A model generated the notes under the pieces. That model was given only the letters and a program-made list of their open reading frames with translations. It was not told the DNA's origin and made no database searches. From Sphingomonas leidyi (GTDB taxonomy: Bacteria; Pseudomonadota; Alphaproteobacteria; Sphingomonadales; Sphingomonadaceae), in the NCBI RefSeq assembly GCF_011761945.1, contig NZ_JAASQV010000001.1, positions 1,054,001 to 1,118,000 on the forward strand: a stretch of DNA of 64,000 nt, in the 5' to 3' direction. A program made the translations under genes and the position numbers. Shown piece by piece: positions 16,524 to 24,749 of this stretch; position 1 is the first letter of the stretch, and each line of letters opens with the position of its first letter.

Positions 16524-16903
16524 GCGACCCGCGCGATGTCAGCGGTGTCTGGTACGGCCGCTATGTCAGCAGTGTCGATGGGCAGGACAATGGCTTCATT
16601 GCCCTGCTGGAAGAGGCCGGCGGCGTCTTCTCGGGCAGCATCAGCGAGCGGGACGGGCAGGGCGGCGTGCGCAGCGCCACCGTGGCGGGGCGGCGCAGCG
16701 GCGCGCGCATCCAGTTCGTGAAGCAATATCGCGGCGACTGGAACCATGCCGTCTTCTATGAAGGCAGCGTGGACGACCGAGGCACTGAGGCGAGCGGCAA
16801 CTGGAAGGTGGACTGGGTTCACGGCGGCTTCAGCATGCAGCGCGAGAAATTCTCGGCGGACGTGCTGGAAGAGGAGCGCGAGGACAGCCTCCCGGTCCGT
16901 TGA
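16520..16903 (+). CDS. Small hypothetical protein coupled to the EAL gene
   Basis: 127 residues from a GTG that overlaps the stop of the EAL gene (GTGA arrangement), so translation is probably coupled. It reads as a compact beta-rich cytoplasmic protein (VSGVWYGRYVS, FIALLEEAGGVFSGSISE, ARIQFVKQYRG, ASGNWKVDWVHGGFSMQRE) with an acidic tail. No signal peptide or membrane segment. Not assigned to a family. Coupling to a phosphodiesterase suggests a partner or regulator, which is inference only. It converges with the GAF gene, 2 nt apart. Confidence 0.7.
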   Translation: MSDPRDVSGVWYGRYVSSVDGQDNGFIALLEEAGGVFSGSISERDGQGGVRSATVAGRRSGARIQFVKQYRGDWNHAVFYEGSVDDRGTEASGNWKVDWVHGGFSMQREKFSADVLEEEREDSLPVR

Positions 16904-16905
16904 CC

Positions 16906-17475
16906 TCAGGCCGGATCGGCGCCCTTGCCATGGGTGACCCGGCCCAGCGTGACTCCGGCATAGCGAGCCAGGCTGGCCAGCAGCGCGCTGGTGCTCGGAT
17001 CGATCGGCCCGGCTTCCGCCCAATAGGCACCCATCGCCATGCTCGGCCCCATCAGCCCGATCGGATACATCGACATGCTGCGCACGAAGGTGGGCCGGTA
17101 GGCGTCCACGGGAACGCGCGGATCGTCATAGATGTCGGGGATATGGATCGGACGCGCCTCGAGGATGGCGAGGCCCGATATGCAATTCTCGATCGGGAAC
17201 CGTTCGCCCGCCCAGAGCGGAGTCATCGCGTCCTCGGCGACATAGGCGACGCGGTCGCCCTCGCGGCGAATGACGGTTACGCCATCGCACCGCGCAATGG
17301 TGCGTGCGCATTCCCGCAGCACGTTGACCAGCTCGTCGATCGAGGTCGCATGCGACAACCGGGCCATCGCTTCGGTCAACAATCGGCGTTGCTCGAAACT
17401 GTCCGGCTCCCTCAAGCCTCGCTCCTCACGAGCGGACCCGTTCAGGGTCTCGCCTGCCTCAATCCCATTGGTCAC
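16906..17475 (-). CDS. GAF-domain protein
   Basis: 189 residues forming a single GAF domain. An N-terminal helix (FEQRRLLTEAMARLSHATSIDELVNVLREC) is followed by the GAF core (GVTVIRREGDRVAYVAEDAM, FPIENCISGLAILEARPIHIPDIYDDPRV, VRSMSMYPI, GAYWAE). This arrangement is common as the sensor part of HWE-type histidine kinases, but here it stands alone with no kinase domain. Cys in the ENCISG position is frequent in such domains. The ligand is unknown; a free-standing sensor or redox protein such as fRMsr is possible, though I do not see the full set of fRMsr cysteines. Confidence 0.8.
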   Translation of the reverse strand: MTNGIEAGETLNGSAREERGLREPDSFEQRRLLTEAMARLSHATSIDELVNVLRECARTIARCDGVTVIRREGDRVAYVAEDAMTPLWAGERFPIENCISGLAILEARPIHIPDIYDDPRVPVDAYRPTFVRSMSMYPIGLMGPSMAMGAYWAEAGPIDPSTSALLASLARYAGVTLGRVTHGKGADPA

Positions 17476-17785
17476 GGCCAGATACGCAGCCTTGTTCTGT
17501 TCGTTTCAACGCGAAACCGGCGAAATCGGATCGGCTTCAACACGACGAAGCCGCGCGATGACCCGAGGCCACCTGCGCATCATGGGGCAGGCGGTCCAGG
17601 CATTGCGCCGAATAGCACCATTTCGCCTGCATCCTGAACGGAGTTCCAGTATGCGCAACTACGCAAAAATACCGGGTGCCCTGGAAACCGTCACCCGGCA
17701 CTCGCTGGAGGACGCCCGCCGGACAGGGAGCGGCCCATCTCCGTCCTGGAAGGCTGCGACGGCGGAAGCGCGGGCCGCCAAGGGC
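17476..17785. other. Intergenic region without recognisable gene
   Basis: 310 nt between the start of the GAF gene and the end of mfd, both on the minus strand. It must contain the GAF promoter. A small inverted repeat (GTTTC-AACGC-GAAAC) lies near 17507-17521. A short plus-strand frame from 17651 has no family pattern and runs antisense into mfd, so I do not call it. Confidence 0.5.
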
Positions 17786-20700
17786 TTATCCCGCTGCTTT
17801 CGCCAGGCCCCGCGAAAGCTGGAGCGCGCCGTTGAGCCGCGCCTGGGGCGTCGCCCATGCGCGGGCGATGACGAGCTTCATGTCGGGACGCAGCTTGGCC
17901 GTCCCCTCCAGCTTGTCGACATAGGCGAGCAGGCCGTCGACATTGGGGAATTTGTCGTCGTGGAAGCTGACCAGCGCACCCTTCGGGCCGACGTCGAGTT
18001 TGGCGATGCAGGCCCGTTTGGCGTTCAGCTTGGCCTCGATCAGCGTGATCAGGTTCTCGGTCGCCTCGGGCAGCTTGCCGAACCGGTCGATGAGCTCGGC
18101 GGCGAAGGACTCGATGCCGGCACGGTCCTCCACGTCGTTGAGGCGACGATACAGGCCCATGCGCAGGTCGAGATCGGGAACGTAGTCCTCCGGGATCATG
18201 ATCGGCGCGTCGACGGTGATCTGCGGGCTCAGGTCGCGCGGGCGCTCGTCGCGCAGGCCGCCGGCCTTGGCGTCGAGGATCGCCTCCTCCAGCATCGACT
18301 GATAGAGTTCGTAGCCGACTTCCTTGATATGGCCGGACTGTTCGTCGCCGAGCAGATTGCCCGCGCCGCGGATGTCGAGATCATGGCTGGCGAGCTGGAA
18401 GCCGGCGCCCAGCGATTCCAGGTCGGAGAGCACCTTGAGGCGCTTTTCCGCCGCCTCGGTCATCAGGCGCTGGGCCGGGGTGGTCAGATAGGCATAGGCG
18501 CGGGTCTTGGAGCGCCCGACCCGGCCGCGCAGCTGGTAGAGCTGGGCGAGGCCGAACTTGTCCGCCCGGTTGATGATCAGCGTGTTGGCGCTGGGGATGT
18601 CGATGCCGCTCTCGATGATCGTGGTGGAGACGAGCAGATCATATTTGCGATCGTAGAAGGCGGACATGCGCTCCTCGACCTCGCCCGCCGCCATCTGGCC
18701 GTGTGCGACGACATAGCGGATCTCGGGCACGTCGTTGCGCAGGAATTCCTCGATCTCCGGCAGGTCCGAGATGCGCGGCGTGACGAAATAGGCCTGGCCG
18801 CCGCGATAATGCTCGCGCAGCAGCGCCTCGCGCAGCACCACCGGATCCCAGGGCATCACATAGGTGCGCACCGCCAGGCGATCGACCGGCGGGGTCTGGA
18901 TCACGCTGAGCTCGCGCAGGCCCGACATCGCCATCTGGAGCGTGCGCGGGATCGGCGTGGCGGTGAGGGTGAGGACGTGGACGTCCGCCTTCATCGCCTT
19001 CAGCCGCTCCTTGTGGGTGACGCCGAAGCGCTGCTCCTCGTCGACGATGACCAGGCCGAGCCGCTTGAACTCCACGCCCTTGGCGAGGACGGCGTGCGTG
19101 CCGACCACGATGTCGATCGTGCCGTCGGCGGCACCGTCCTTGGTCGCCTTCATCTCGGTGGTGCCGACGAGGCGGGAGAGGCGGCCGACCTTGATCGGGA
19201 AGCCTTCGAAACGCTGGGTGAAATTGTTGAAATGCTGGCGGGCGAGCAGGGTGGTGGGGCAGACCACCGCGACCTGCATGCCGGCCATCGCCGCGACGAA
19301 GGCGGCGCGCAGCGCCACCTCGGTCTTGCCGAAGCCGACATCGCCGACGATGAGCCGGTCCATCGGGCGGCCGGCGGCGAGATCCTCGAGCACGTCGCCG
19401 ATCGCGCGATCCTGGTCGTCGGTTTCCTCATAGGGGAAGCGATCGACAAAGGCGGGATAGCCGCCGGCATCGGGCTCGGCGACTTCGGCGGGGCGGGTGG
19501 CGCGCTTGGCGGCGGTGGCGATGAGCTCGCCCGCGATCTCGCGGATGCGCTCCTTCATGCGGCTCTTGCGCCGCTGCCAGGCCTCGCCGCCCAGCCGGTC
19601 TAGCGCCGCGCCTTCCTCGCCCGCGCCGTAGCGGCTAAGAACCTCGAGATTCTCGACCGGAACATAGAGCTTGTCGCCGCCGGCATAGGTGAGCGCGACG
19701 CAGTCGTGCGGGGCCTTCTGCACGGGGATCTGGGTGAGCCCCTCGTAGCGGCCGATGCCATGATCGACGTGCACGACCAGGTCGCCCGGCGAGAGCGTCG
19801 CCAGTTCGTTGAGGAAGGCGTCGGTCGACTTGCGGCGTTTGGAACGGCGGACGAGGCGGTCGCCCAGCATGTCCTGCTCGGTGAGCACGGCGACGTCGGG
19901 GGCGGAGAAGCCGTGATCGAGCGGCAGCACGATCATCGCGACCGCGCTGTCGGCGATGCCCATCGCCTCGTGCCAGCTCTCCGCCTTGCGTGCGGTCTTG
20001 AGGCCGTGGTCGGCAAGCAGCCCGGTCAGGCGCTCGCGGGCGCCGTTCGAATAGCTGGCGAGCACCGGTTTCCTGCCCGATTTCCGCAGCTTGGCGATAT
20101 GTTCGACCACGGCTTCATAGACATTGGCGCCGGCAGCGCGCTCGGGTGCGAAGTCGCGCGGGCCGTCGACGTTGAAATCGAGGACGGTGGCGCTTGTCGG
20201 CTCGTGGAAGGGGGTGCTGACATGCGCCGGCCAGTCGGCAAGGCGCTTTTCCCATTCGTTCGCAACGAGATAGAGCGCATCCGCGGCGAGCGGGCGATAG
20301 CTGCCCGGATCGGCCGACTGGGCGCGGACGCGGTTCGACTGATAGTCGGCGATCGCTTCGAACCGCGCTTCGGCGGCGCCGGCATCGCCCGCGTCGCGGA
20401 TCAGGATCGCATCGGCGGGGAGATGCTCGAACAGCGTCTCCAGCCGCTCCTCGAACAGCGGCAGCCAATGCTCCATGCCGGCGAGGCGGCGGCCGTCGCT
20501 GATCGCCTGGTAGAGCGGATCGCCGGTCGCGGTGGCGCCGAACTTCTCGCGATATCGCGTGCGGAAGCGCTTGACCGATTCCTCGTCGAGCAGGGCTTCC
20601 GAGGCGGGAAGGAGCGTGAAGCCGTCGATCCGCCCGGTTGTGCGCTGGTCGGCGGGGTCGAAGGTGCGGACGCTCTCGATCTCGTCGCCGAAGAAATCGA

Positions 20701-21241
20701 GGCGCAGCGCCTGTTCGGCACCCGAGGGAAACAGGTCGACCAGGCCGCCGCGAACGGCGAACTCGCCGGCGTCGTTCACCGTGTCGACGCGGACATAGCC
20801 GTTCGCCTGGAGCAGATTGCCTAGCTTTTCCAGGCTGATGCGCTCACCGGGCGCAAGGCGGGCGACGAGCTGGCGGATGCGGAAGGGCGTCAGCGTCCGC
20901 TGCGTTGCGGCGTTGACCGTGGTGACCAGCAGGCGCGGCCTTTCGCTCTTGGCCTGAAGGGCATGGAGCGTAGCCAGCCGCTCGGCCATGACGCGCAGGG
21001 TGGGGCTGGCGCGGTCATAGGGAAGGCAGTCCCAGGCGGGGAAGCCCAGGACCTCGAGCTCGGGCGCGAAATAGGGTGCGGTGCCCGCCACGGCGCGCAT
21101 CGCCGCCTCGTCGGGCGCGACGAACACGGTCAGGCGCCCGGTGCGGGCAAGATCGGCCAGCATCCAGGGAAGGAAGCCGGCGGGAGCGCCCGACAGCGTG
21201 AGGAGCTCTTGCGCGGAAAGGATGGTCTTGAGGTCGGGCAT
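17786..21241 (-). CDS. mfd: Transcription-repair coupling factor Mfd
   Basis: 1151-residue translocase that removes RNA polymerase stalled at lesions and recruits UvrA. The N-terminal UvrB-homology module is present (FPAWDCLPYDRASP, LVTTVNAATQR, VDTVNDAGEFAVRGGLVDLFP), then the RNA-polymerase-interacting CarD-like domain (LSPGDLVVHVDHGIGRYEGL). The SF2 motor follows: GDVGFGKTEVALRAAF (Walker A), DEEQRFGV and the TATPIPRTLQMA block. The C-terminal TRCF domain is also present. Full length, no missing motif. It follows sdhE on the same strand at a 6-nt gap, so the two are probably co-transcribed. Confidence 0.97.
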   Translation of the reverse strand: MPDLKTILSAQELLTLSGAPAGFLPWMLADLARTGRLTVFVAPDEAAMRAVAGTAPYFAPELEVLGFPAWDCLPYDRASPTLRVMAERLATLHALQAKSERPRLLVTTVNAATQRTLTPFRIRQLVARLAPGERISLEKLGNLLQANGYVRVDTVNDAGEFAVRGGLVDLFPSGAEQALRLDFFGDEIESVRTFDPADQRTTGRIDGFTLLPASEALLDEESVKRFRTRYREKFGATATGDPLYQAISDGRRLAGMEHWLPLFEERLETLFEHLPADAILIRDAGDAGAAEARFEAIADYQSNRVRAQSADPGSYRPLAADALYLVANEWEKRLADWPAHVSTPFHEPTSATVLDFNVDGPRDFAPERAAGANVYEAVVEHIAKLRKSGRKPVLASYSNGARERLTGLLADHGLKTARKAESWHEAMGIADSAVAMIVLPLDHGFSAPDVAVLTEQDMLGDRLVRRSKRRKSTDAFLNELATLSPGDLVVHVDHGIGRYEGLTQIPVQKAPHDCVALTYAGGDKLYVPVENLEVLSRYGAGEEGAALDRLGGEAWQRRKSRMKERIREIAGELIATAAKRATRPAEVAEPDAGGYPAFVDRFPYEETDDQDRAIGDVLEDLAAGRPMDRLIVGDVGFGKTEVALRAAFVAAMAGMQVAVVCPTTLLARQHFNNFTQRFEGFPIKVGRLSRLVGTTEMKATKDGAADGTIDIVVGTHAVLAKGVEFKRLGLVIVDEEQRFGVTHKERLKAMKADVHVLTLTATPIPRTLQMAMSGLRELSVIQTPPVDRLAVRTYVMPWDPVVLREALLREHYRGGQAYFVTPRISDLPEIEEFLRNDVPEIRYVVAHGQMAAGEVEERMSAFYDRKYDLLVSTTIIESGIDIPSANTLIINRADKFGLAQLYQLRGRVGRSKTRAYAYLTTPAQRLMTEAAEKRLKVLSDLESLGAGFQLASHDLDIRGAGNLLGDEQSGHIKEVGYELYQSMLEEAILDAKAGGLRDERPRDLSPQITVDAPIMIPEDYVPDLDLRMGLYRRLNDVEDRAGIESFAAELIDRFGKLPEATENLITLIEAKLNAKRACIAKLDVGPKGALVSFHDDKFPNVDGLLAYVDKLEGTAKLRPDMKLVIARAWATPQARLNGALQLSRGLAKAAG

Positions 21242-21247
21242 TCGGGC

Positions 21248-21514
21248 TCAGCGAGAAATGGGCACGTAGTTCAATGCCTTGAGGGCGGTCATTACCGTGC
21301 CGGCATAGCATTCGGGCACTGGCTGCATCCCCATTGCCCAGGCCATGATGTCGACATCCTGTTCCTCGAGCAGCGCTTCGAACAGGTCCATCTCGGTATC
21401 GCTCCAGCCGGCGCCATGCCGGTCGAAGAAGCCGCCGATCAGCAAGTCTGCTTCCTTGACGCCGCGGTGCCAGGCGCGGAAGCGCAGGCGCTTGAGACGG
21501 GTTTCGCGGTCCAT
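21248..21514 (-). CDS. sdhE: Succinate dehydrogenase assembly factor SdhE (FAD assembly factor)
   Basis: 88-residue member of the SdhE/YgfY/SDHAF2 family, which promotes covalent attachment of FAD to the succinate dehydrogenase flavoprotein. The signature helices are clear: RETRLKRLRFRAWHRGVKEADLLIGGFF, then LFEALLEEQDVDIMAWAMG. The RG in the first block (WHRGVKE) corresponds to the conserved RGxxE motif. ATG 21514 has a GAGG Shine-Dalgarno sequence; an upstream in-frame start would add 36 residues unlike the family. sdhE followed by mfd and facing recG is a common order in alphaproteobacteria. Confidence 0.92.
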   Translation of the reverse strand: MDRETRLKRLRFRAWHRGVKEADLLIGGFFDRHGAGWSDTEMDLFEALLEEQDVDIMAWAMGMQPVPECYAGTVMTALKALNYVPISR

Positions 21515-21702
21515 TCGGTCCTCAACGGGAAATGGCCGGCAGCGCAAAAAATGCGTGTCGGCGAAAATGGTGGGTACGGTTCCCCCCAGATAGGTTGCCG
21601 CGCAAACGAACGCCAGCCGCAACTTAATCGGCCGTTTCCGCCCGCCCGGCCGGCGATCTTCCTATGATGGACAGATACTCTGCGTAGAAGGCCGTCCAGA
21701 AA

Positions 21703-21921
21703 ATGCGTTTCGTGATGCTCAAGTCGATCAACGGCGACCCCATTCTCGTCAACATCGCCGCCGTGCGCACGGTCGCGACGATCAACATGGCCGGGGCCGA
21801 TGTCGGCGTGCTCTCGTTCGACGGCGCGCACGAAGTGGTGGTCGGCTCGACCGTGACCGAAGTCCATGCCGCGATCGAGGCGGCGGGCCAGGCGATCGCG
21901 CCGGTGCGTAGCGCCGCCTGA
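21703..21921 (+). CDS. Small conserved-looking hypothetical protein
   Basis: 72 residues, probably one small beta-sheet domain: MRFVMLKSINGDPILVNIAA, VRTVATINM, VGVLSFDGAHEVVVGSTVTEV, then a short helix. The alternation of a strand, an IN-(A/G)-x-V turn and a second strand is like small sensor or adaptor domains, but I cannot name it. It sits between sdhE (divergent) and recG (same strand, 50 nt downstream). Coding statistics and clean start and stop support a real gene. Confidence 0.65.
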   Translation: MRFVMLKSINGDPILVNIAAVRTVATINMAGADVGVLSFDGAHEVVVGSTVTEVHAAIEAAGQAIAPVRSAA

Positions 21922-21971
21922 TCCCGCGCGCCCTCTAGCGGCGCGCCATCGCAGGGATTAGGTCGGGGGCC

Positions 21972-24029
21972 ATGCGTCCCGAGATCCTCAATCCGCTCTT
22001 CGCCGAAGTCACGGCGCTCAAGGGGATCGGTGCCGCCCTGGCCAGGCCGCTCGAGCGGCTGGGCCTGGCGCGCGTCGTCGACGTCGCCTTCCACCTTCCC
22101 ACCGGCTTCATCGACCGCATTCCGCGCGACGCCCTGGCGGCGTCGGACGCAGGCCGGATCATCGCGATCGAACTGACCCCGGTGCAATATCGCTTCGGCG
22201 GCAGTGCCCGTTCGCCCGCGCGGGTGCAGGCGGTGGACGCGCACGGCAACCATGCCAGCCTCGTCTTCTTCGGCGGCAATTCCGGCTGGGCGAAGAAACT
22301 GCTCCCCCTGAACGAGAAGCGCTGGGTGTCCGGCCGGCTCGACCAATATGGCCAGGAGTTGCAGATCGTGCATCCCGAGGTCGCGCTGCCCGAAGAGGCG
22401 GAAGGCGGCGGGCGCGAAGCGATCTATCCCTGTTCCGAGGGCATCACTTCCAAGCGGATCGCGGCGCTGGCCGCCCAGGCGATCGCGCGCGCGCCCGAAC
22501 TGCCCGAATGGATCGAGCCGAGCCTGAAGGACCGGCGCCAATGGCCCGGCTGGAAGGAGGCGCTGGCCCGCATCCATGCCGATCCCGCCGATGCCAAGGC
22601 GCGCGAGCGGCTCGCCTATGACGAAGTGTTCGCCAACCAGCTCGCGCTGATGCTGGTGCGCGGCGAGGCGCGGGCCAAGCGCGGCCGGCCGCTCACCGGC
22701 GACGGGCGACTGCGCGACGGGCTCCGGCTACCCTATACGCCCACCGGCGCCCAATCGCGCACGATCCGCGAGATCGAGGGCGACATGGCGCAGAGCCAGC
22801 CGATGCTCCGCCTGCTCCAGGGCGATGTCGGCTCGGGCAAGACGCTGGTGGCGACGATGGCGCTGCTGATCGCCGCCGAGGCGGGGGCACAGGGCGCGAT
22901 GCTGGCTCCCACCGAGATCCTCGCCCGCCAGCATTACGAGAACCTCTCGCGCCTGCTTGCCGGGCTCGACATCCGCATCGCGATCCTCACCGGGCGCGAC
23001 AAGGGCAAGGTGCGCGAGGCCATTCTGATGGGGCTCGCCGCCGGCGAGATCGACATATTGGTGGGCACCCATGCGATCTTCCAGCAGGGCGTGATCTATC
23101 GCGACCTGGGGCTGGTGGTGGTGGACGAGCAGCATCGCTTCGGCGTGGCCGAGCGGCTGATGCTCCAGGCCAAAGCGCAGGTGCCGCCGCACCTGCTGGT
23201 GATGACCGCCACGCCGATCCCGCGCACGCTGCAGCTGGCCAGCCATGGCGAGATGGACGTGAGCCGGCTGGACGAGATGCCGCCCGGCCGCCAGCCGATC
23301 CAGACGACGGTGATTTCCGAGGACAAGCTCGACGCGGTGATCGCCGGGCTGAGCCGGCATCTCGATGCGGGCAAGCAGGCCTATTGGGTATGTCCGCTGG
23401 TGGAGGAGAGCGAGAAGACCGATCTCGCTGCCGCCGAGCATCGTGCCGCCACGCTCACTGCGCGGTTCGGCGACAAGGTCGGGCTCGTCCATGGCCGGAT
23501 GAAGGGGCCGGAGAAGGACGCGGTGATGGCGCGCTTCGCCGGCGGCGAGCTGGGCGTGCTGGTGGCGACCACGGTGATCGAAGTGGGCGTCGACGTGCCC
23601 AATGCCACGCTGATCGTGATCGAGGCGGCGGACCGCTTCGGCCTGGCCCAGCTCCACCAGCTGCGCGGGCGCGTGGGCCGGGGTGGGGGGCAGTCGCACT
23701 GCATCCTGCTGCGCGGTGAGAAGCTCAGCGAAACGTCGCGGGCGCGGCTGGCGCTGATGCGCGACACCACCGATGGCTTCCTGATCGCCGAGCGCGACCT
23801 GGAGCTGCGCGGCGCGGGCGAGATACTCGGCACCCGCCAATCGGGCGAGCAGACGTTTCGGCTGGCGACGCCCGAGAGCCTGGCGACGCTGATCGCGGCG
23901 GCGAATGCCGATGCGCGGCTGCTCGAGGACCAGGACCGCGCGCTGCACACCGCTCGCGGCGAGGCGGCGCGGATCGCGCTGTACCTGTTCGAGCGCGACG
24001 CGGCGGTGAGCTTGTTGCGGGCGGGATAG
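21972..24029 (+). CDS. recG: ATP-dependent DNA helicase RecG
   Basis: 685-residue branch-migration helicase acting on stalled forks and Holliday junctions. The N-terminal wedge/OB domain spans residues 1-170 (LTPVQYRFGGSARSPARVQ, VSGRLDQYGQELQIVHPEV). Motor domain 1 carries Walker A GDVGSGKT, APTEILARQHYENL, DEQHRFGV (the DExH-type box of RecG/Mfd) and TATPIPRTL. Motor domain 2 has VGLVHGRMKGPEKDAVMARF, VATTVIEVGVDVPNAT and QLRGRVGRG. Full length with a normal C-terminus. It faces the sdhE-mfd repair pair and converges with a small secreted-protein gene. Confidence 0.97.
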   Translation: MRPEILNPLFAEVTALKGIGAALARPLERLGLARVVDVAFHLPTGFIDRIPRDALAASDAGRIIAIELTPVQYRFGGSARSPARVQAVDAHGNHASLVFFGGNSGWAKKLLPLNEKRWVSGRLDQYGQELQIVHPEVALPEEAEGGGREAIYPCSEGITSKRIAALAAQAIARAPELPEWIEPSLKDRRQWPGWKEALARIHADPADAKARERLAYDEVFANQLALMLVRGEARAKRGRPLTGDGRLRDGLRLPYTPTGAQSRTIREIEGDMAQSQPMLRLLQGDVGSGKTLVATMALLIAAEAGAQGAMLAPTEILARQHYENLSRLLAGLDIRIAILTGRDKGKVREAILMGLAAGEIDILVGTHAIFQQGVIYRDLGLVVVDEQHRFGVAERLMLQAKAQVPPHLLVMTATPIPRTLQLASHGEMDVSRLDEMPPGRQPIQTTVISEDKLDAVIAGLSRHLDAGKQAYWVCPLVEESEKTDLAAAEHRAATLTARFGDKVGLVHGRMKGPEKDAVMARFAGGELGVLVATTVIEVGVDVPNATLIVIEAADRFGLAQLHQLRGRVGRGGGQSHCILLRGEKLSETSRARLALMRDTTDGFLIAERDLELRGAGEILGTRQSGEQTFRLATPESLATLIAAANADARLLEDQDRALHTARGEAARIALYLFERDAAVSLLRAG

Positions 24030-24061
24030 GGCTACCCGCACGCTCTCCTTCCGGCGGGTTC

Positions 24062-24087
24062 GCCGCCGCCGATCGATCGGCGGCGGC
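24062..24087. terminator. Perfect 26-nt GC palindrome between convergent genes
   Basis: Three GCC repeats, GATCGATC, three GGC repeats: perfectly self-complementary, folding into an 11-bp stem with a TCGA loop. It lies between the ends of recG (24029) and the convergent secreted-protein gene (24101), where a bidirectional transcription terminator is expected. There is no T-run on either side, so intrinsic termination is not certain. Confidence 0.5.
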
Positions 24088-24100
24088 TATTCGGTTGCAC

Positions 24101-24400
24101 TCAGTCCGCGCGGCGCGGCGTGACCTTAATCGACTGCGCGGGCAGCGGGATGCCGCTTGGATCGAAGATATTCGGGCTGAACGCCTTGTCCCGGCTGCTC
24201 GGGCAGTTGAGCGGCCCCACCGTGCCTGGGGTGCCATCCTTGTTGTAGCAGGCGACCGATCCCGGTTGCGATCCGTTTATCCAGCTACCCGAACATGTTC
24301 GAGTACAACCGTTGGAGAAGGTGTGGACCTGATCGGCCGAAGCCGGCGTCGCCCAAGCAGACATCGCGAACAATGCTGTTCCTGCAATATATACCTTCAT
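24101..24400 (-). CDS. Small secreted cysteine-containing protein
   Basis: 99 residues with a clear Sec signal peptide (MKVYIAGTALFAMSAWATPASA, cut before DQVHT). The mature part has four cysteines in its first half (NGCTRTCSGSW, VACYNKDG, LNCPSS), so two disulfides are likely in the periplasm or outside. No known family; the Gly/Ser/Asn-rich core gives no function. The ATG at 24400 has a GGGAGG Shine-Dalgarno sequence, which supports real expression. Confidence 0.7.
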   Translation of the reverse strand: MKVYIAGTALFAMSAWATPASADQVHTFSNGCTRTCSGSWINGSQPGSVACYNKDGTPGTVGPLNCPSSRDKAFSPNIFDPSGIPLPAQSIKVTPRRAD

Positions 24401-24749
24401 TTCAGCTTCCCTCCTTTAGTGGGGGTCAATGCTTCTCATTGGACGATATTATGCAAGCTGAATGGTGTGTTGTAGAATGGAAAGAAGATATACGTAATAT
24501 ATGAGAATGGCCAAGAACCGATATCGACGAAGATATCGCCATGGCCTTTTCCTGTCTTGCCGATGCTCCGGGGGCTCATTCAAGGACGGCGCAAAGCTAT
24601 CCTCTCTCGTCTTCGCGGAGATCGCGAAGGAGGGGCACTTGCCTCAAGGGGAGGCTCGCTTGCTCGCGGGCGATCCGGCTGTTCGTGGAACCGGGCGCTG
24701 CAACGGATAGGCCGCCGGCGACAGAAATCGCCGACGGCCGTTCGGGAAA
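24401..24749. other. Intergenic region with an AT-rich block
   Basis: 349 nt between two minus-strand genes. Bases about 24420-24545 are clearly richer in A and T than the neighbours and contain several ATAT/GATATC stretches; they are upstream of the small secreted-protein gene and probably hold its promoter. At 24722-24739 a 6-bp hairpin (CGGCGA, loop CAGAAA, TCGCCG) lies just past the beta-helix gene and could act in its termination. Short open frames here have no support. Confidence 0.4.

Noticed and set aside
17270..19603. 777-aa plus-strand frame antisense to mfd
   Set aside because: GC-rich DNA leaves the antisense frames open; mfd on the other strand has full domain content and the antisense product has no family pattern.
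24501..24710. 69-aa plus-strand frame in the gap before the beta-helix gene
   Set aside because: Spans an abrupt composition change, with no ribosome site and no family pattern.
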